Origin: Atrichornis clamosus
Taxonomy: Eukaryota > Chordata > Aves > Passeriformes > Menuridae
Reading direction: 5' to 3'
Length of the DNA: 64,000 bases
Assembly (NCBI GenBank): GCA_013400975.1
Contig: WBMZ01009439.1
Coordinates: 62,001-126,000 of the forward strand
A model generated the notes under the pieces. It ran no database searches. It was not told the origin of the DNA and saw nothing but the letters and a program-made list of their open reading frames with translations. Positions 38,704 to 51,733 of this stretch are shown here, in pieces. How positions within the stretch are numbered: the stretch's first letter is position 1; each line of letters begins with the position of its first letter. Made by a program: the position numbers and the translations under genes.

Positions 38704-41700
38704 GACTTCAAGTATCAATATGATCTAAAGGCAAAGGTAATTTCATTAGAATTGTCACTGTCCTCTTTCAAAGAACCAAATAAAAGTGAAGTGCGACTTC
38801 TGAACTGCTGAGGTGGTCACTCCTCTTGTAAAAAACCATAAAAAGCACCCTTAACAATACATGCCAGTGGTGGCTTTTTCTCTTTATATCCAGCTTTTCC
38901 AGTTTTGTCAAGCATTCAGCATTATAAACAATTCTGTTAGAAGAACAGATGTGCTAGAATGTAATAAAAACCAGAGGGTTTCACTTTAGGTTATTGGACT
39001 GAGTATGTGTCATCTGGATAGTCATGATAGGTTATCATCTGATAAATATTTGTCTGCCTCTTTGAAAACAGATGGGACATATAGCACTTTTCCTTGGAGG
39101 AAAAAGTGTTCCCACTTCAGAAACTTCGTTTGGCATTTTGTATGGAAATAAAGCAGTCACTCTAGATGATATCAGAAAAATGTGCTACAGCACTGGTCCG
39201 ATGAAGCTGGAGAGTCTGAGCCAGTGGAAAAATAGGAAGAAACTCTGGCAGAATAAAAGTCCAAGATTTACTTTTTTCTATTTGTTAGAATTAGCCAAAA
39301 GCTTTGCCCCGTGCATCATGCTTGAGAGATGAGTGAAAATATCTCCAGGTGTCAGCACTTCATCCTGTCCACCCCTCACCAGGACTCTCTTTTTCTGAGA
39401 AAATTTGCCTGTGTTCACAGCTGCAGTGTCCGTTTTTGTGTGGATTGCCCTTTGTCAGCTGAGAGCTTTGGATCTTTTTCCAGGAAAAGTCAGTATTTTC
39501 ACAGTAATTCCTATCTCAAATTTTATGCTACTAGTAATTATTTTGCTGTAGATCTCCCAGGATCCTTGAGCAGAGTGAAAATACCTGACAGTTCTTGCTC
39601 TAGCAAAAAGCCCTATCATGACAGAGCTCGAGCCACTTACCATACCATCAGTGTCTTGCTTCTAAATGCCTTTATTCAATAGCACTTGACTATGATTTCC
39701 TTTCCTTCAGGATTGCTCCTCTACTGAGAGTGACTGTGCTCAGTCCAACACAGCAAATGATTTTGCCTTCAGTTGCTTTCTGCCTGTGTGCACAGAGATC
39801 CAGTTGCAAGCTGTATATATAGTGCTCTATGAGATTTCCTTCTACAGCTTCTGAAATTATTATTATAAATGGTGACTTTCATGCAGGACTTAGAAAGAAT
39901 GGCTATTCCTGTGTTATGCGGAGCAGTCTATTGGATTGTGAAATGCCAGATCTCCTAATCTCTGACATAAGTGTTGCAAAATCCAAGTGTAAGTTGCTAG
40001 GTTTTCTTCCCTCTTCCTATGGGAAAACTGTTCTTTAATCTCAGCCCTTTAATGAATGAGAAACCTTCATCTGGCTTCCATACTAAACCAATTTCTACCT
40101 AACTCATATTTTCTTCTTAGCACCTGACCTTCATCTTGTGCGGCTCTTTTGCACTTAGCCCTTATGACAGCTTTGGGATTTTTGTAGCAGACAGAAATGA
40201 TCTGTTGTACTCAGGAGCAAAGATAAGAGTTTTCAGTGACTAAATAGAACCACGGAAAGTATATTTTGTAACTTCTTGTTTCACACCCCTCTCACCCTTA
40301 GAAGTTTAATTTGTCCAAGAATAAAATGCTTTTCTTCTGGTTGTTTCAATTTAAACTATTTTTTGCAAATCTTTCAGGCTCCTAAAGCAAAACGTCAAAA
40401 CAAAATATTCCAACATTCAGGAAAAATTAATTTTAAGAGTGGTATGATATTCCATTTTTAATGCAGAGGTCAAGCTTATAATTAGTTAATTTAGTACAAG
40501 TTATAAAATGCCCACCTGAGTTTAATGGTCTACCATAGCCACAAGCTCCCTCTTCAGTGTGTGGTGCCACTGAGTCTGAAAGTTGACTGGTGCTTCACAA
40601 GATATTTGTAGATACTCCACTATTACCTACAAATGTCACATGAGCATCTGAGAAATTCCATCTGCAGCATCCAGCTCTTTAGATTATTTGAGCTATGTTT
40701 TGATATATTTTACCAAGCAGAGAGCTAGAGAAAATGGAAAATCTTAAAAACTTCTTCTGAGTAAACAGCTCTTGGTTTTTTTCTGGTACACATGTGGACT
40801 TTCAAGCTGAAGGGATGAAAGGATGTAAAGAAGCTAAATGTAGTGTAGCCTGCTTCAGGTTCTGAGGCAGAGCAAGAGTGTCTTGTGCCAGGGGAGATAG
40901 CGTTGTGCAAGCCTCTGTCAAAGTACCGTACACTTCAGGGAATTTTATAGATGCATATGAATAAAAGGATGACTTTGGAGCTTCGCTTTGGGAAATGACT
41001 TTGTAGTGCTTGCTGATATTTGACAGTGTCCTATTTTTTCCTAACATCTGTGGATTCCAATTTATACTGGCAGAGTCCTAATGTGAAGAGTTATGCATGT
41101 TTGTAAGCAGGACATAGAATGTGACACTGAAATAATACAAGAGTTTCCTTTGTGTAGAAAAGACTATGATGATAAAAAATAAATAGAGAAAGAAATTTAG
41201 TATCTCAAAAACAACACAGATAATGTGGAAAATAAGAACTTTGGGAGTTTCATGTTTTCGTTTGGAAAAGCTTGTTACTGCAAAGCCTATGTGCACAGAG
41301 ACTAACATGACAATTAACCTTGCTTGGGTCAAGCACAATCTGTAGGAGAGATGTGATCACTCTTGAGTGCTTGATGCTAATTTCTTTCATTGAAATATGC
41401 TGTACAGCAGGGGCACTGGGGAAACCTCACTTTGATTGTAGAACTCTCCAACCTAGTGTAGGCAAGACCTTGGCCCTTGTTGCAGTGCCAGGTAACTTGT
41501 TTATACTCCCTGAACTGAAGAAAACAGGACTGAGTGCAATAAATGAATATGCATCTGGCACGTGTGTAGATCCACTTCCCTGCTGCTAGAAGCCTGACTT
41601 TTGTATTGTATAATACTTGTGACAGCAGGATGATCAAACTTACAGAAGAGATATTTGTTAGGACCGGTGAGAAGCAGGCACTTAGCACTGACTGAAAGGC

Positions 41701-43129
41701 AGCACAGATAAAGATGCTGAATTTGAAAACCTCTGATAAAAATCCCACTGAACAGTAGGAAGCATTTAACAATCACTGTGCTTAACTTCCCTATCATCAT
41801 TTACATAGAGAGCTGTTCAAAAGAGAGGATAGAATTACAATGGGGGAACCTGGCAAAATCCTGAAAGCTGCTTTTCTTTTAGCTTCCAAGCAGAAATGCA
41901 TCTGGAATATACATTTCCACATTGTTCTTTATAAGGCTTTGATTTTGAATTCACATATGGTACTTAATTTGCATTTTTCATACAGTCATTAATGCTTGGT
42001 GAACTTGAAAGGTCTAGAAAAGTATTCAAAGGCTTGGATACTTCCCAGAAATGTATTCATGCTGTACTGGCCTGGAAATCCAGCATAAAATCTGCAGCTC
42101 AAATGCTGACCTGGGATTTCAATTCTTTCTTTTTGAGGGATTTTAATAAGAGAAGGCTGCTTCTCAGGCTTGTTGTATGTTTTATGCTGCTTCTGATTCC
42201 TGTGAATCATTTAGCTGTGGGGACCATTTGATCGCATTTCTCTCAGAGGCCAAATGCGAGGGAATGTCAAGAACAGAGAACTGCAGGAAACCAGAGATCA
42301 ATGTACCTTGAAGGGAAAGCAGCAGATTTAGGGCTTGAAACTACCCTGGGAAAAAAAAGCTGCTCTCTTGATTCTTAATCTAAACCAGAAAGCACAGGTC
42401 GTGTCCAGGATAAGGTTGACAGCAGGGTCCCATCCACATGCAGGAACGGCAGTGGAGTTCAAAGACTTGCAAGAAAGGAGGAACAAAAGGTAAAGTGTTC
42501 AAATGAAAGATGCTGGATTATTTTCAGAGGAATGCACAAGATCACGGGGTTTGTTTCTCCTCATGTGGGATTTAATCTCAACTGGACAGCTTTCTGGTAC
42601 TATGCAGAGTGCAGCAGCCTTGACCAGCTGCAGGGAAGCCGCCTTTGCTGGGGGAAGATGTTCAGCTGCTAGGAAGGTGTGTCTGGCTGAGCAAGTTTTA
42701 CGGTGTGCATCTCTCAGAGATGTAATCTTAGTTTCAGATACCAAAACAAACCGCAAAATATCACGAGGTAACGCATTCTTTTTCTTCCTCTCTTTTATAA
42801 AGCAATAAATTATTTCAGATGAGAGAAGCACTGTGATAAACTGATGGGAGACGCAGTAAGGCTTCCTCCCCTCCTCTCATAATACCCCCCATCCAGGGGC
42901 ATTGAAGTGCAGAGAGCCTATTGTTCAGCTGCTTCCCTTTCCTTTTATCTGTGCAGCTGTGTTCTCCATCAGATACCATCATGCTGCCAGAGTTACTCTT
43001 CACAGCGGGGGTAGGTGATTTGTTAACTGCTTGTTTTCGAGTAAACTACTTGGTCATGCAAGTTAGTCAGTCTAACAAAAGAACAAAAGAAAGAAACTAA
43101 TTGGTAATTGTTCCTTCTATGCCATCCCT
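38704..43129. other. Unique non-coding DNA, no gene seen
   Basis: Frames of 86 and 117 codons at 39072-39332 and 39329-39682 overlap by four bases, and frames of 131 and 99 codons overlap at 41377-41800. None resembles a known protein and compositions are unremarkable. No dispersed repeat was recognised. Confidence 0.6.
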
Positions 43130-43680
43130 CCTCTCGATTTAGAAAAAGGGATACGTCTACGGCAGTGTTGTGTACCTATTTAATCACTTACACCAGCTGA
43201 TGAAATAAAAACTCTTGTCCCTTGGCCCCTTGCAAATTATTCTTGTTAATTACTTTTTAATTATCCTTCCATCATTGCTCCTGGTGCCACTTTCGTAGTT
43301 TCTACATCGGTGGGTGCAGACATGACAAATCTAAAGTCTTACCACAGAGGAGTCTCAGGGTTGCTTGTGCTGGCTCCAGAGGAGCGACACGCGGTGGAGC
43401 GCGGCTCAGGGGACTCCAGGGAAAGTTTGCCTCCCTGCTTTGCTGCGGGCGAGGATCCCTGGCTGGCACACGCGAGTGCAGGCGCGGAGCGGCTCGCGCG
43501 CCGGGACACGCTTGTACGAGTGCGCACACGCGCTCATTAATTAGCCTGGCTCTCACATTAGGGAATTCATAACCGAGTGTTTTCAGGGTGGCTGACAGCA
43601 CATTAATCAGAACCACGTTAAACAGATGGGTACATTGTATCACTCGCTGATCCAGGCCGGGAAGAAAAGGTCCCCAGTGT
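43130..43680. promoter_or_regulatory. Candidate regulatory element with intense CpG cluster
   Basis: A run of AT-rich homeodomain-like sites (TTAATTAC, TTAATTATCC, about 43235-43265) is followed at 43385-43535 by about 21 CpGs in 150 bases, including CTCGCGCGCCGG and GTGCGCACACGCGC. ATTAATTAGCC comes next, then a CpG-poor mixed block to 43680. A single-copy stretch with retained CpG in a CpG-depleted window suggests constitutive hypomethylation. No repeat homology and no recognisable exon were seen. The function is inferred, not shown. Confidence 0.45.
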
Positions 43681-44642
43681 GGAAGAAAAGATTGCAGATT
43701 GCGATGCTCCGCAGTTGTTTTCTGAGGGATAAAAGAGATGGATCAATTTTTGCTGTTGAAAAAGTGCAGTGGGGAAGTCAACATTTTGCTGTGCTATATA
43801 TCTGAGAGTTTACAGAACCTGTGGGCACAGAATATAGGTCCTGGTGCAATTTCTCAGCCCCCCCATACCTTCCTATTAAAAAAAAAAAATCAACAGAACT
43901 TGCTGGAAGATAAAGGACAAAGAAGAAGTGAAACCCCAAATGTGGATTTACAATTGAGGGAAAGGGAAGGAAATAGAAAATAATAAGCATCTTTTCCCAG
44001 GGGCTAGAGATATTAAAACCAAAGTATTTTCAGCATGTGTGACCAAAGCAAGTCATGAGGCAAAGATATAACGAGGCACAGTATTTGCATCAGAGTACTT
44101 ATTTATTCCCTGAATGGCATTTTTTCCCCCTGGGCAAGTTGCTTACAAGCATATATTATATTTTACTGTTGTTCTTCAGTATTAGTTGGCAGGTGGCTTA
44201 TGCAAGAAAATTCAACTCTGAGTCTTTCTGCAGTGAATATCCACACAGCTTACCTCAGGAATGGGCTTGCTATATGTGAGCCATACTTTGTGCAGAGTTT
44301 GATGGTTTTGCTCTTTGATAAGAACTTCCACAATTTAGCTTATGACGACCATGAGGTGCTACCCCCTTCTATTTGCAAGAAGATTGCTTAAAATGGCAAA
44401 TTTTACATAATTATATTTATTCTGTTACCATTTAGCAAACAGTTTTGCAGAGGATGGTCTTCCTTTCTACATTTTCCAAGCTTCAGACTCTAGAGGACAT
44501 TTTGCAGGACATTTTTCATAACAACAATAATCACTTTTCTTGACACCTTAAAACACAAACTGGCGTAAACCAAAATACTCTTGGACCAGATATTTTTGTA
44601 TAGAGCTTTTTTGGAGGACTCAGATTATTCACATTGTTGTGA
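43681..44642. other. Unique non-coding DNA, no gene seen
   Basis: AT-rich, with a C-run then an A-run near 43858-43890. Short unassigned frames only. Confidence 0.65.
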
Positions 44643-45751
44643 TGTGTTGACCCTTGCTGGATGCCAGGTACCTACCAAAGCTTCTCTCTCACTCCTTTCC
44701 ACAACCAGACATGGGAAAGAAAACATAACAAAAGGTTTATGACTTGAGATAAGGACAAAGGGAGATCAGTCACTGATTATTGTCATGGGAAAACCAGATT
44801 TGTTCAGGGGAAACTTATTGAATTTATTACCAATTAAAATCAGAACAAGATAGTGATACGTATAATAAGACCTTAAAAACACCTTCCTTTCATCCCTCCC
44901 TTCTTCTCAGGCTCTACCTCTTCCCCTAGAGGTGCAGGGAGACAGGAATGGGGGTTATTGTCAGTTCATCACACATTATTACTGCTGCTGCTTGGGGAGA
45001 CGAGTGCTTCCTCTGCTCCAATGTAGGGTCATTCCCATGGGAGACACTACTCCACAAGCTTCTCCATGAGTCCTTCTCATGGGCTACTGTTCTTCATTAA
45101 TTGCTCCAATGTAGGTTCCTTCCCACGGGGTGCAGTCCTTCAAGAACAGGCTTCTCCATTGTGAATTATCCAAAGTGACCCAAGTGCTACCAGAAAACTG
45201 CTCCAGTGTTGGCTCCTCTCTCCATGGGTCTGCAGGTCCCTGCCCCTTGTTCCATCATGGGCCTCCCACAGGTTCACAGCCTCCTCTTGGGTATCTGCCT
45301 GCTCTGTCATGGATCTCCTTCATGGACTGCAGTTGGATCTCTGGTCCAGAGTGGACCTCCATGTGCTGCAGGGGGAAAATCTGCTTCAGCATGGTCTGCA
45401 CCACGGGCTGCAGGGGAATCTCAGCTCCAGTGCCTGGAGCACCTCCTCCCCTTCCTTCTACTCAGACATTGGGGTCTGAGTAGTTGTTTCTCTCACATAT
45501 TCTCATGCCTCTCTTCTCTGGATGCAAAGAGTTCAGCACAATAACTTCTTTTCCCCCCTCTTAAATATGTTATTACAGAGGCATTATTACCATTGTTGAT
45601 TGTCTCAGCCTTGGCCAGCACTGAGTCTGTCCTGGAGCCAGTTGGCACTGGCTCTGTAGGGCATAAGGGAAGCTTCATGCAGCTTCTCACAGAAGACACC
45701 CCTGTAGTTCCCCCTCCCCCTACCTAAACCTGGCCACGCATACCCAACACA
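44643..45751 (-). mobile_element. Complete avian ERVL-type solo LTR with internal minisatellite
   Basis: The plus-strand ends are TGTGTTG (44643) and CAACACA (45745-45751), perfect 7-bp inverted termini of LTR type. The sequence follows a long LTR I know from bird genomes, whose sense strand starts TGTGTTGGGT; sense is therefore minus. On that strand an AATAAA lies near 44822-44827 and a TATA-like TAACATATTTAAG near 45561-45573. The 1.1-kb length is normal for this family and is inflated by an internal array of about 43-bp units. No retroviral coding sequence is attached. GTTGT abuts the right end and also lies two bases outside the left end, a possible but imperfect target duplication. Confidence 0.88.
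45014..45441 (-). repeat. Minisatellite-like array of ~43-bp units inside the LTR
   Basis: About nine to ten diverged units share a CTGCTCCAGYGTGGG-like start and a CCCACGGGCTGCAG-like middle, for example near 45017, 45105, 45200, 45299 and 45383. Most CpG positions of the remembered consensus appear as TG or CA, showing methylation decay. The plus-strand frames of 112-117 codons over this array are an effect of the repeat, not genes. Confidence 0.8.
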
Positions 45752-48700
45752 GTTGTCCCTTCAGTGCCCTTGGAGGCCATGAAAGCATCACATCAGCTGT
45801 TTTAGCTGGAGGAGTAGTCAGAGGAGCACCTGTTTGAAGGGAGCAGAGCTGCCTGCTGACTACTCACCATCACATGGTGCCCAGGTGTTTAAGGTCTGAC
45901 TAACTTATGGCCACAAAAATGATTCTTTTTGTAGTGTGATATGAGGTAGATGGGGTGCTGCAGCACTGTAGCACAGCATGACGCTGATTTTTGGTATGCC
46001 CGTGGTCATCTCAGGCTACTTTCCTTGTTAAGTTCTGCCATTAGTAAGGTTTCTCAGTATCTAAATAGCTGATGCCCACAGAGGAAATGATGTACAGCCT
46101 AAAATTCATGCGTACTATCTCCAAGCACCTCTACCTAGGAGATCTGTACCTAGATCTGCCTTTTAAATGGAGAAAAGATTTCTTAAATATTTGCAACCAG
46201 GCAGAGCTTAGAACAGTTACAGTTTTCTTGCTGTTTTGAAGGATAGAGTTCCCTTTGTCCTTTCAAATTTTTCCTCTCACAGCTCACATTTATCAAAAAA
46301 CTTTATCACGGAGTCCTTTCTCTCAGGCAAACCCCAGGGGTTAGTCCTAGTATTAAATAACACAATGAAGAGAAATTGGCAATGATTAGACTTTCAGGTG
46401 GAAACCAGTCGGTAGATTCAAAGTTGGGCAGAGTCATGGCTAGTTTCCAGAAAGGAAAAGAGAACGGTGATTATGAGGAGCAGACAGGAGATGATGAAAA
46501 GGTGAGGAGGTGAACACAAGACATGAGTTAGAGGAAAACCTACTACTTAGTTCTGAAATGGTGGAATAAACCAGCCTCTCATGTGTTGGAGGTAAAGAGG
46601 GGAGGTGGTAAGAGCACACACAGTACATAAGAAACAGAAGAGTGAAATGTATAGGTATAATAGGAATTATAAATAAATATATATTATAAATTATAAATAT
46701 AATTATAAATGACTTGAGATTCTTAGGATTTTTATTGCCTTGGTAACAATAGGTAATGAATGAAATGCAGATGAGTGATTTAGTGAACAAATGTTTCTGG
46801 CATATCTACTGTGCCAGCAATTCAACCTACCTGTGATTCAAAACTAGGTTCAATCTACATTCATGATCAGAATATTTTAAATCCAATTAGCTAACCCAGA
46901 TGTAATTACTGATGTAATAACTGTTGCTATCTTCTGATACTAAAGGATGTGTACAAGACCAAGATACATGGCTCAATATAGACCTTAATTCTCTAGAAGG
47001 GAAATGAGATATGGAAACAATTGAGTAATTTTGGAATTCATTATTTATTGTGAATGTACACAGCCAAATTTTACTTGGGATAAAGCCACTGCTGTCGGTT
47101 TAATTACATTGGGAGTAAATGTGACCCTCCTCAAGCCTTCTGCAAGCGTACAGTTTCTATTAAAGTTATAACAGATCAATCATGAAAAGGTCTTGGCAGA
47201 AAAATCGGTAGATGGGTAATAAAAAAGATAAAGGACACTGAAATGAATGGAATGACATGCTGCAGGATATTAGCTTTATGAAAACAACTTTGTCCAATAA
47301 GAAAAGTTAGCTAGTGGCATGAGACTAAAACAAGCAGAGAACCCCTACCTCCGACAAAAATAATTGCTGCTGCTTCTGAGTAAAAAATATTGTGATAGAA
47401 GTGGCAAATGTTATCAGAGAGAGATAGTCTCTTACTATTAGTGTTGCTTAAATCAAATTAAATGGACATATCGATTATGCAAAATTTAAGGATTATCCAT
47501 CCATCTAAAAGGTGATGGTCAGGCTTGCATTTAAAGTGCTGAGCTGGGGCACACATAATGTGTTTCTGGTTTGGAGCTGCAGCACAGGCCAGTCAGTGCT
47601 CTCTGCTCTCCTGCAGCCTCTCCTTGCCCTATACCTGCTGCTGCACAGTGAGCACTGTAGCACTGTGATTCAAATATGCTGAGTGTCAAGGTAGTGCTAA
47701 ATAAAGTAAAGATCAGCTTGACTGTATGAATTACTAGGTTTGCTTTGAAAGCACTTATTCTGCAGGAATTTGTGTGTGCTCTTTGAGGGCTGTGGAAGAG
47801 CAGGTTGTCCTTGTGATGCCACACAATCCCTAACTGGGCTTCATGTGTAGGTGGAGGGGAACACACACCATTTTTCTTTCTTGCAGCAGTACTTGGTTTG
47901 TTTGCAGCTGTACTTGTCTGCAACTGGCTACATTTATTCTTCCCCCTGCATCTCCCTGCTCCCTTCTCTGCTAGCTCCTTCTTTCTCTTCCTGCAGCTTC
48001 CCTTTCTCTCTCATCACTGCTACCATCGCCATCCTCTTGCACTGCCTTACTTTTCCTTGTGCCCATCTGTTTTCCTTCTCTGTCATTCTCCAGAATTTCC
48101 CCCACTCTTATTCAATAGGTCAGTCCTCTCCATTATTTCCTCTCTGCTACTTGGTGGATTTGAGACCTGAGCTGCATTGTTTGGAAAGCTACCCAATTGC
48201 TCTTGCACCTCTTTTCTTAGTGTTCCCACTGTATTAGACTACAGCAGGAGATGCCGGGCTTCCTCCCAGTCTTCACCCTGTACTGCTTCCTCCTTTTCCT
48301 GCTCCTTCACCTACCCTGAGAAGCACTGCTTGTGATTTTTCCTCATTACGCCCTTGTACCTGGTGTTACCAACAGCTCACCCAGCTCGTCCTAATCAGTT
48401 TTCCATCCTTAAATTTTGTTTTGGCATCTCCCTCTCCACACTGTACTTAGTATTTCATAACTAACTTTCAGACACCGGTAAGGCTGGCCTTCTGATGCAA
48501 CTCATGTCTTACTGTATTTGCCTTCCAAGTGTGATTCTAAGTCATCAGAAAGGATGCATAATACAAATGAAGACCTATTTAATTATTTTCAACAGAATAG
48601 CTGTGGGAATAAGCTTTGAAAAAAACCAGCAGAGTACAGTGTCCTAAAACTCCTGTGTATTGAAAATCTTGCTATTACATCTATTATTTTGTACATAATT

Positions 48701-50779
48701 CTAAGTATAGTAGGTTTTTAAAAATTATTTATTTAGATAATTATTTGATTGTTTATTTGTTTGATACTGTTGAATCTGTCTTGCCAAGATGTCCAGACTG
48801 TTATTATTATTGTAAACCAGTGTACTGTACAGGTGGTCCTTTCTCTTTTAAACAATGAATTCTGACTCAGTGCCCTCTGCCCTCTGTGCTGTTGCTTCTT
48901 GATAATTTGAAAATGGTCTTTTTGGAATTATGATGAGGGAATGTAAGAAATGATGGGAGGACCATAACTTCTTACTGGAAGTAATTAACTTGCTTTAAAG
49001 AAAGATGAGTGTACTGCCTCATAGTAAAAACCACCTTTAGGAAATCACACAAATGAAAAGAAATACCTTCTTTCTTTTGAACATCCAAGATTCAACTTTT
49101 CCTCTCCAAAACCTTTTATTCTCCCTAAATATTGTAAATATGTGCAAGAGGGATCATTACTAATACATAGGAAAAGTAAATGTACACATAAAATTTAAAT
49201 TCTTATTCTCCTTACATTGATGTAAATTGAGAATAGCCCTCTTGATTTAAACTAAGTGGTTCTGTATTACATTGGAATAAATGAATTATATGTGTTAAAT
49301 GAGTTATTTGCTAGAGAGAAAAGGGAGATACCAAATCATACAATTTTTATTTTTTTAATGACGTTTTCTTCTCTCCCTAGCTCATTTTTACTGTTGTTAT
49401 TGTTCCTTCAGTGTAGTCTTAATGATCAGTTTATAAGATTTATGTAAATTTGCATGGTAGGGAGCTGAACTGCCACAAGAAAGAATTATATCTTTGAAGG
49501 AAGATTAACAGGAGAAGAAGCTGGGTCATAGAAAAGGAAATCACTTGTTCAAACTGACTCAAATATCAGAAAATGAGATTTAAAAAATTGTGAGCAACAA
49601 ATTACTCTGTATAAATGTTCACCTCCTGCACCTCGTATTTTTTTCTGCTGTCAGTCTTTCTTTTATTTCAGAATAATGCAGTGATTTCTTTGCAGATTTA
49701 TATATTGACTTAACCCTTCTGAAGTGAATTGCCAACACACAAATAGAACTCGATTGAAAAGGAAAAAGCCTACTTAAGTACTGATTTAGCAATTAATGTG
49801 GTATGGGCCTACTACTTTTTTTTTGAGACCTTAAAAAAGCAGATTGCTGACAGGTAAACAGAACTTTTGTGAGGCTAAGTTATATTTCCAAGCCCATTTT
49901 CACCCATTACATGATGACCAAGTACAAAAATGTAAGTATAGGCCTAATTATAATTGTGTGCTTGCATTCAGTTAAACTATTAATTTCCTTAAAAACCTGA
50001 ATGAATTAAGGCTAAATACAGAGCTCCTATTTTTGTTAAAATCGTGTTTTTGACTCCTAAGACAAATTGAGAGCTTTGCACCAATGTCAGCATTTTGTAG
50101 TCAGGTGCCCATTGTCATGTTTATTATCGAACATCTTTTGACTGAACTGCTATGACTGTATTTGGCCTCTAGAATATTGTTTTTGTTTGCAAAGGAATAG
50201 GAAAGTTGGGTGATTTTTTCATAGAACCACAATTTACAAACTCCTGATCCTTCTAATACACTAGAAGTGAGTAAAAGAAAGTAGTTTCCCTTTCTAATAA
50301 TCCAAGCCTTCCTTTCCCCCCTCCCCCACTGTGTCTTTTACAGCCTTTTACTGTTTTCTGTTTAAAAATCCTCTCAATTTTGTTTCTAGACCACATAAGT
50401 GCTTCTCTGCCTGTCAGACCTCCTGCCACCCTCTGTGTTTATGCATCTGGCATTTTAGGCTTTGGTTGTGTAATGACAGCTTCCACAAACAGCAGACAGA
50501 TCTCTGAATTTACAGAATGTCCACAGTGAATATGCCTGTTTGTTCCTCTGCATAGCTCAGTTTCTGACTGGTGTTATGTGAAGCTGGGATTATGGGTAGT
50601 AGCAACCACTGCTTCCACTCAATTTGATAGAAGATTTATTTGCCTCTCAAATTTCTCCCAAATAACAGCTAATTTTTCCAAGAACAGGAGTATATGGTCC
50701 TTCCCCAGGTACAACAATTACGTATCTTCAAAGTCGCTATTATGTTACAAATGTGGACGTTTTAACCCTAACTGTAGAA
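45752..50779. other. Unique non-coding DNA, no gene seen
   Basis: Contains an AT-only patch at 46657-46710 and a pyrimidine-rich tract at about 47930-48330, which creates 90- and 128-codon plus-strand frames rich in S, L, P and F. No recognised repeat ends and no exon with protein homology. Confidence 0.6.
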
Positions 50780-51095
50780 TGATATAATCATGGTAAATAT
50801 GGCTAGAAGGGTCCTTAAGAGGTCCTATTTTCTTCTATTGAGACAGATTTAGTTATACTGAGAGACTTTCTCATAGGTGTTTGCATACTCTGTTCTTAAA
50901 AGTATCCCAGTCAAGTGGGTCACTTTCCTAAGTGCTCATCTGTACTGTTGCTTAATTATCCTTCTAATTACAGATATTTTTACCCCTTTTGTTTACCTTA
51001 CATTCTATATTCTTAGTTTAAACCCATTACTGATTTTCCATTCAACAGTGAACACAAAGAATTTATCTTTTAAATATCTGGAAATTGTTACCATG
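50780..51095 (-). mobile_element. Old amniote-type CR1 LINE fragment
   Basis: Antisense CR1 signatures occur in order. First is GGCTAGAAGGGTCCTTAAGA (remembered GGCTGGAAGGGACCTTGAGA), then CTCATAGGTGTTTGCATAC and TGTTCTTAAAAGTATCCCAG (GACAGGTGTTTGTCC, TGTTCTTAAAAACCTCCAA). Next is AGTTTAAACCCATTACTGAT (AGATTAAGCCCATTACTTCT), then TTTAAATATCTGGAAATTGT (ATATTTGAAGACTGTTATC). The collinear match over about 300 bp is convincing despite heavy divergence. Frames of 69 and 81 codons here are by-products. Confidence 0.75.
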
Positions 51096-51710
51096 TATTT
51101 TTTATTCCTCAACTCAAAGTAAATTGAACTTCAGCTTTCCCCATTTTTCTTCAAGGGTCTATTTTCTCTACCTTTGATTTTTTACTTTTCTTTTTTTGTT
51201 TGTTTGGGTGTTTTTTTTTCTTTGTTATTGTTCTCTTTGGATGCTTTCTGATTAGCTTCTTTCTTGAGGTTTGGCAGCCAAAAGGACACGATGATGTGTT
51301 GGTTGAGCTGTAACCTCTCTGAGGTGTATGGGGGAGGCTTGCATGAAAGAAGCTTCATTTTACAAATAGGTGGTCTGACAGAGTAGTGAAATGATAATGT
51401 TGACTCTGGGCAGTTCCTGAACCTTTTAACTTTGTGGATCCCTTTTGACAGTGTTTCCGTTTAGCTGGAAATTCAGTTTCATAATTATGCACCTGGTAGT
51501 TGCTGTGTTAGAGTAATGGCTTGCACTTGTCTCTACTGAATTGCATGCATTATATGCTTTTACTCCAATGACTTTTAATGACCTAACATTTGAAAGTATT
51601 TACAGTTCCCTACTCCTCCATTATTTTTCTATCCAAGTATGTTAACCTAAAAAGTATGGGGTGAACTGAGTAAAGGGCTTGGAAAGTTCTAAGTTTTATA
51701 TGAGATGAGT

Positions 51711-51733
51711 CATAATTTCCTTGGGAAATTATG
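51711..51733. repeat. Perfect short inverted repeat
   Basis: Arms CATAATTTCC and GGAAATTATG are exact reverse complements separated by TTG. A second GGGAAATT follows. No T-run terminator adjoins it, so its meaning is unknown. Confidence 0.85.

Noticed and set aside
39072..39682. Two adjacent plus-strand frames (86 and 117 codons) overlapping by ATGA
   Set aside because: The overlap resembles a bacterial operon arrangement, but this is vertebrate nuclear DNA and neither product is recognisable; chance is the simplest reading.
41377..41800. 131- and 99-codon minus-strand frames overlapping in different phases
   Set aside because: Two phases open together over AT-rich DNA with no motif; mutually incompatible as genes.
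45130..45544. 112- and 117-codon plus-strand frames
   Set aside because: Fall inside the minisatellite-like array of the ERVL-type LTR; repetitive P/S/W-rich translation is a by-product of the repeat.
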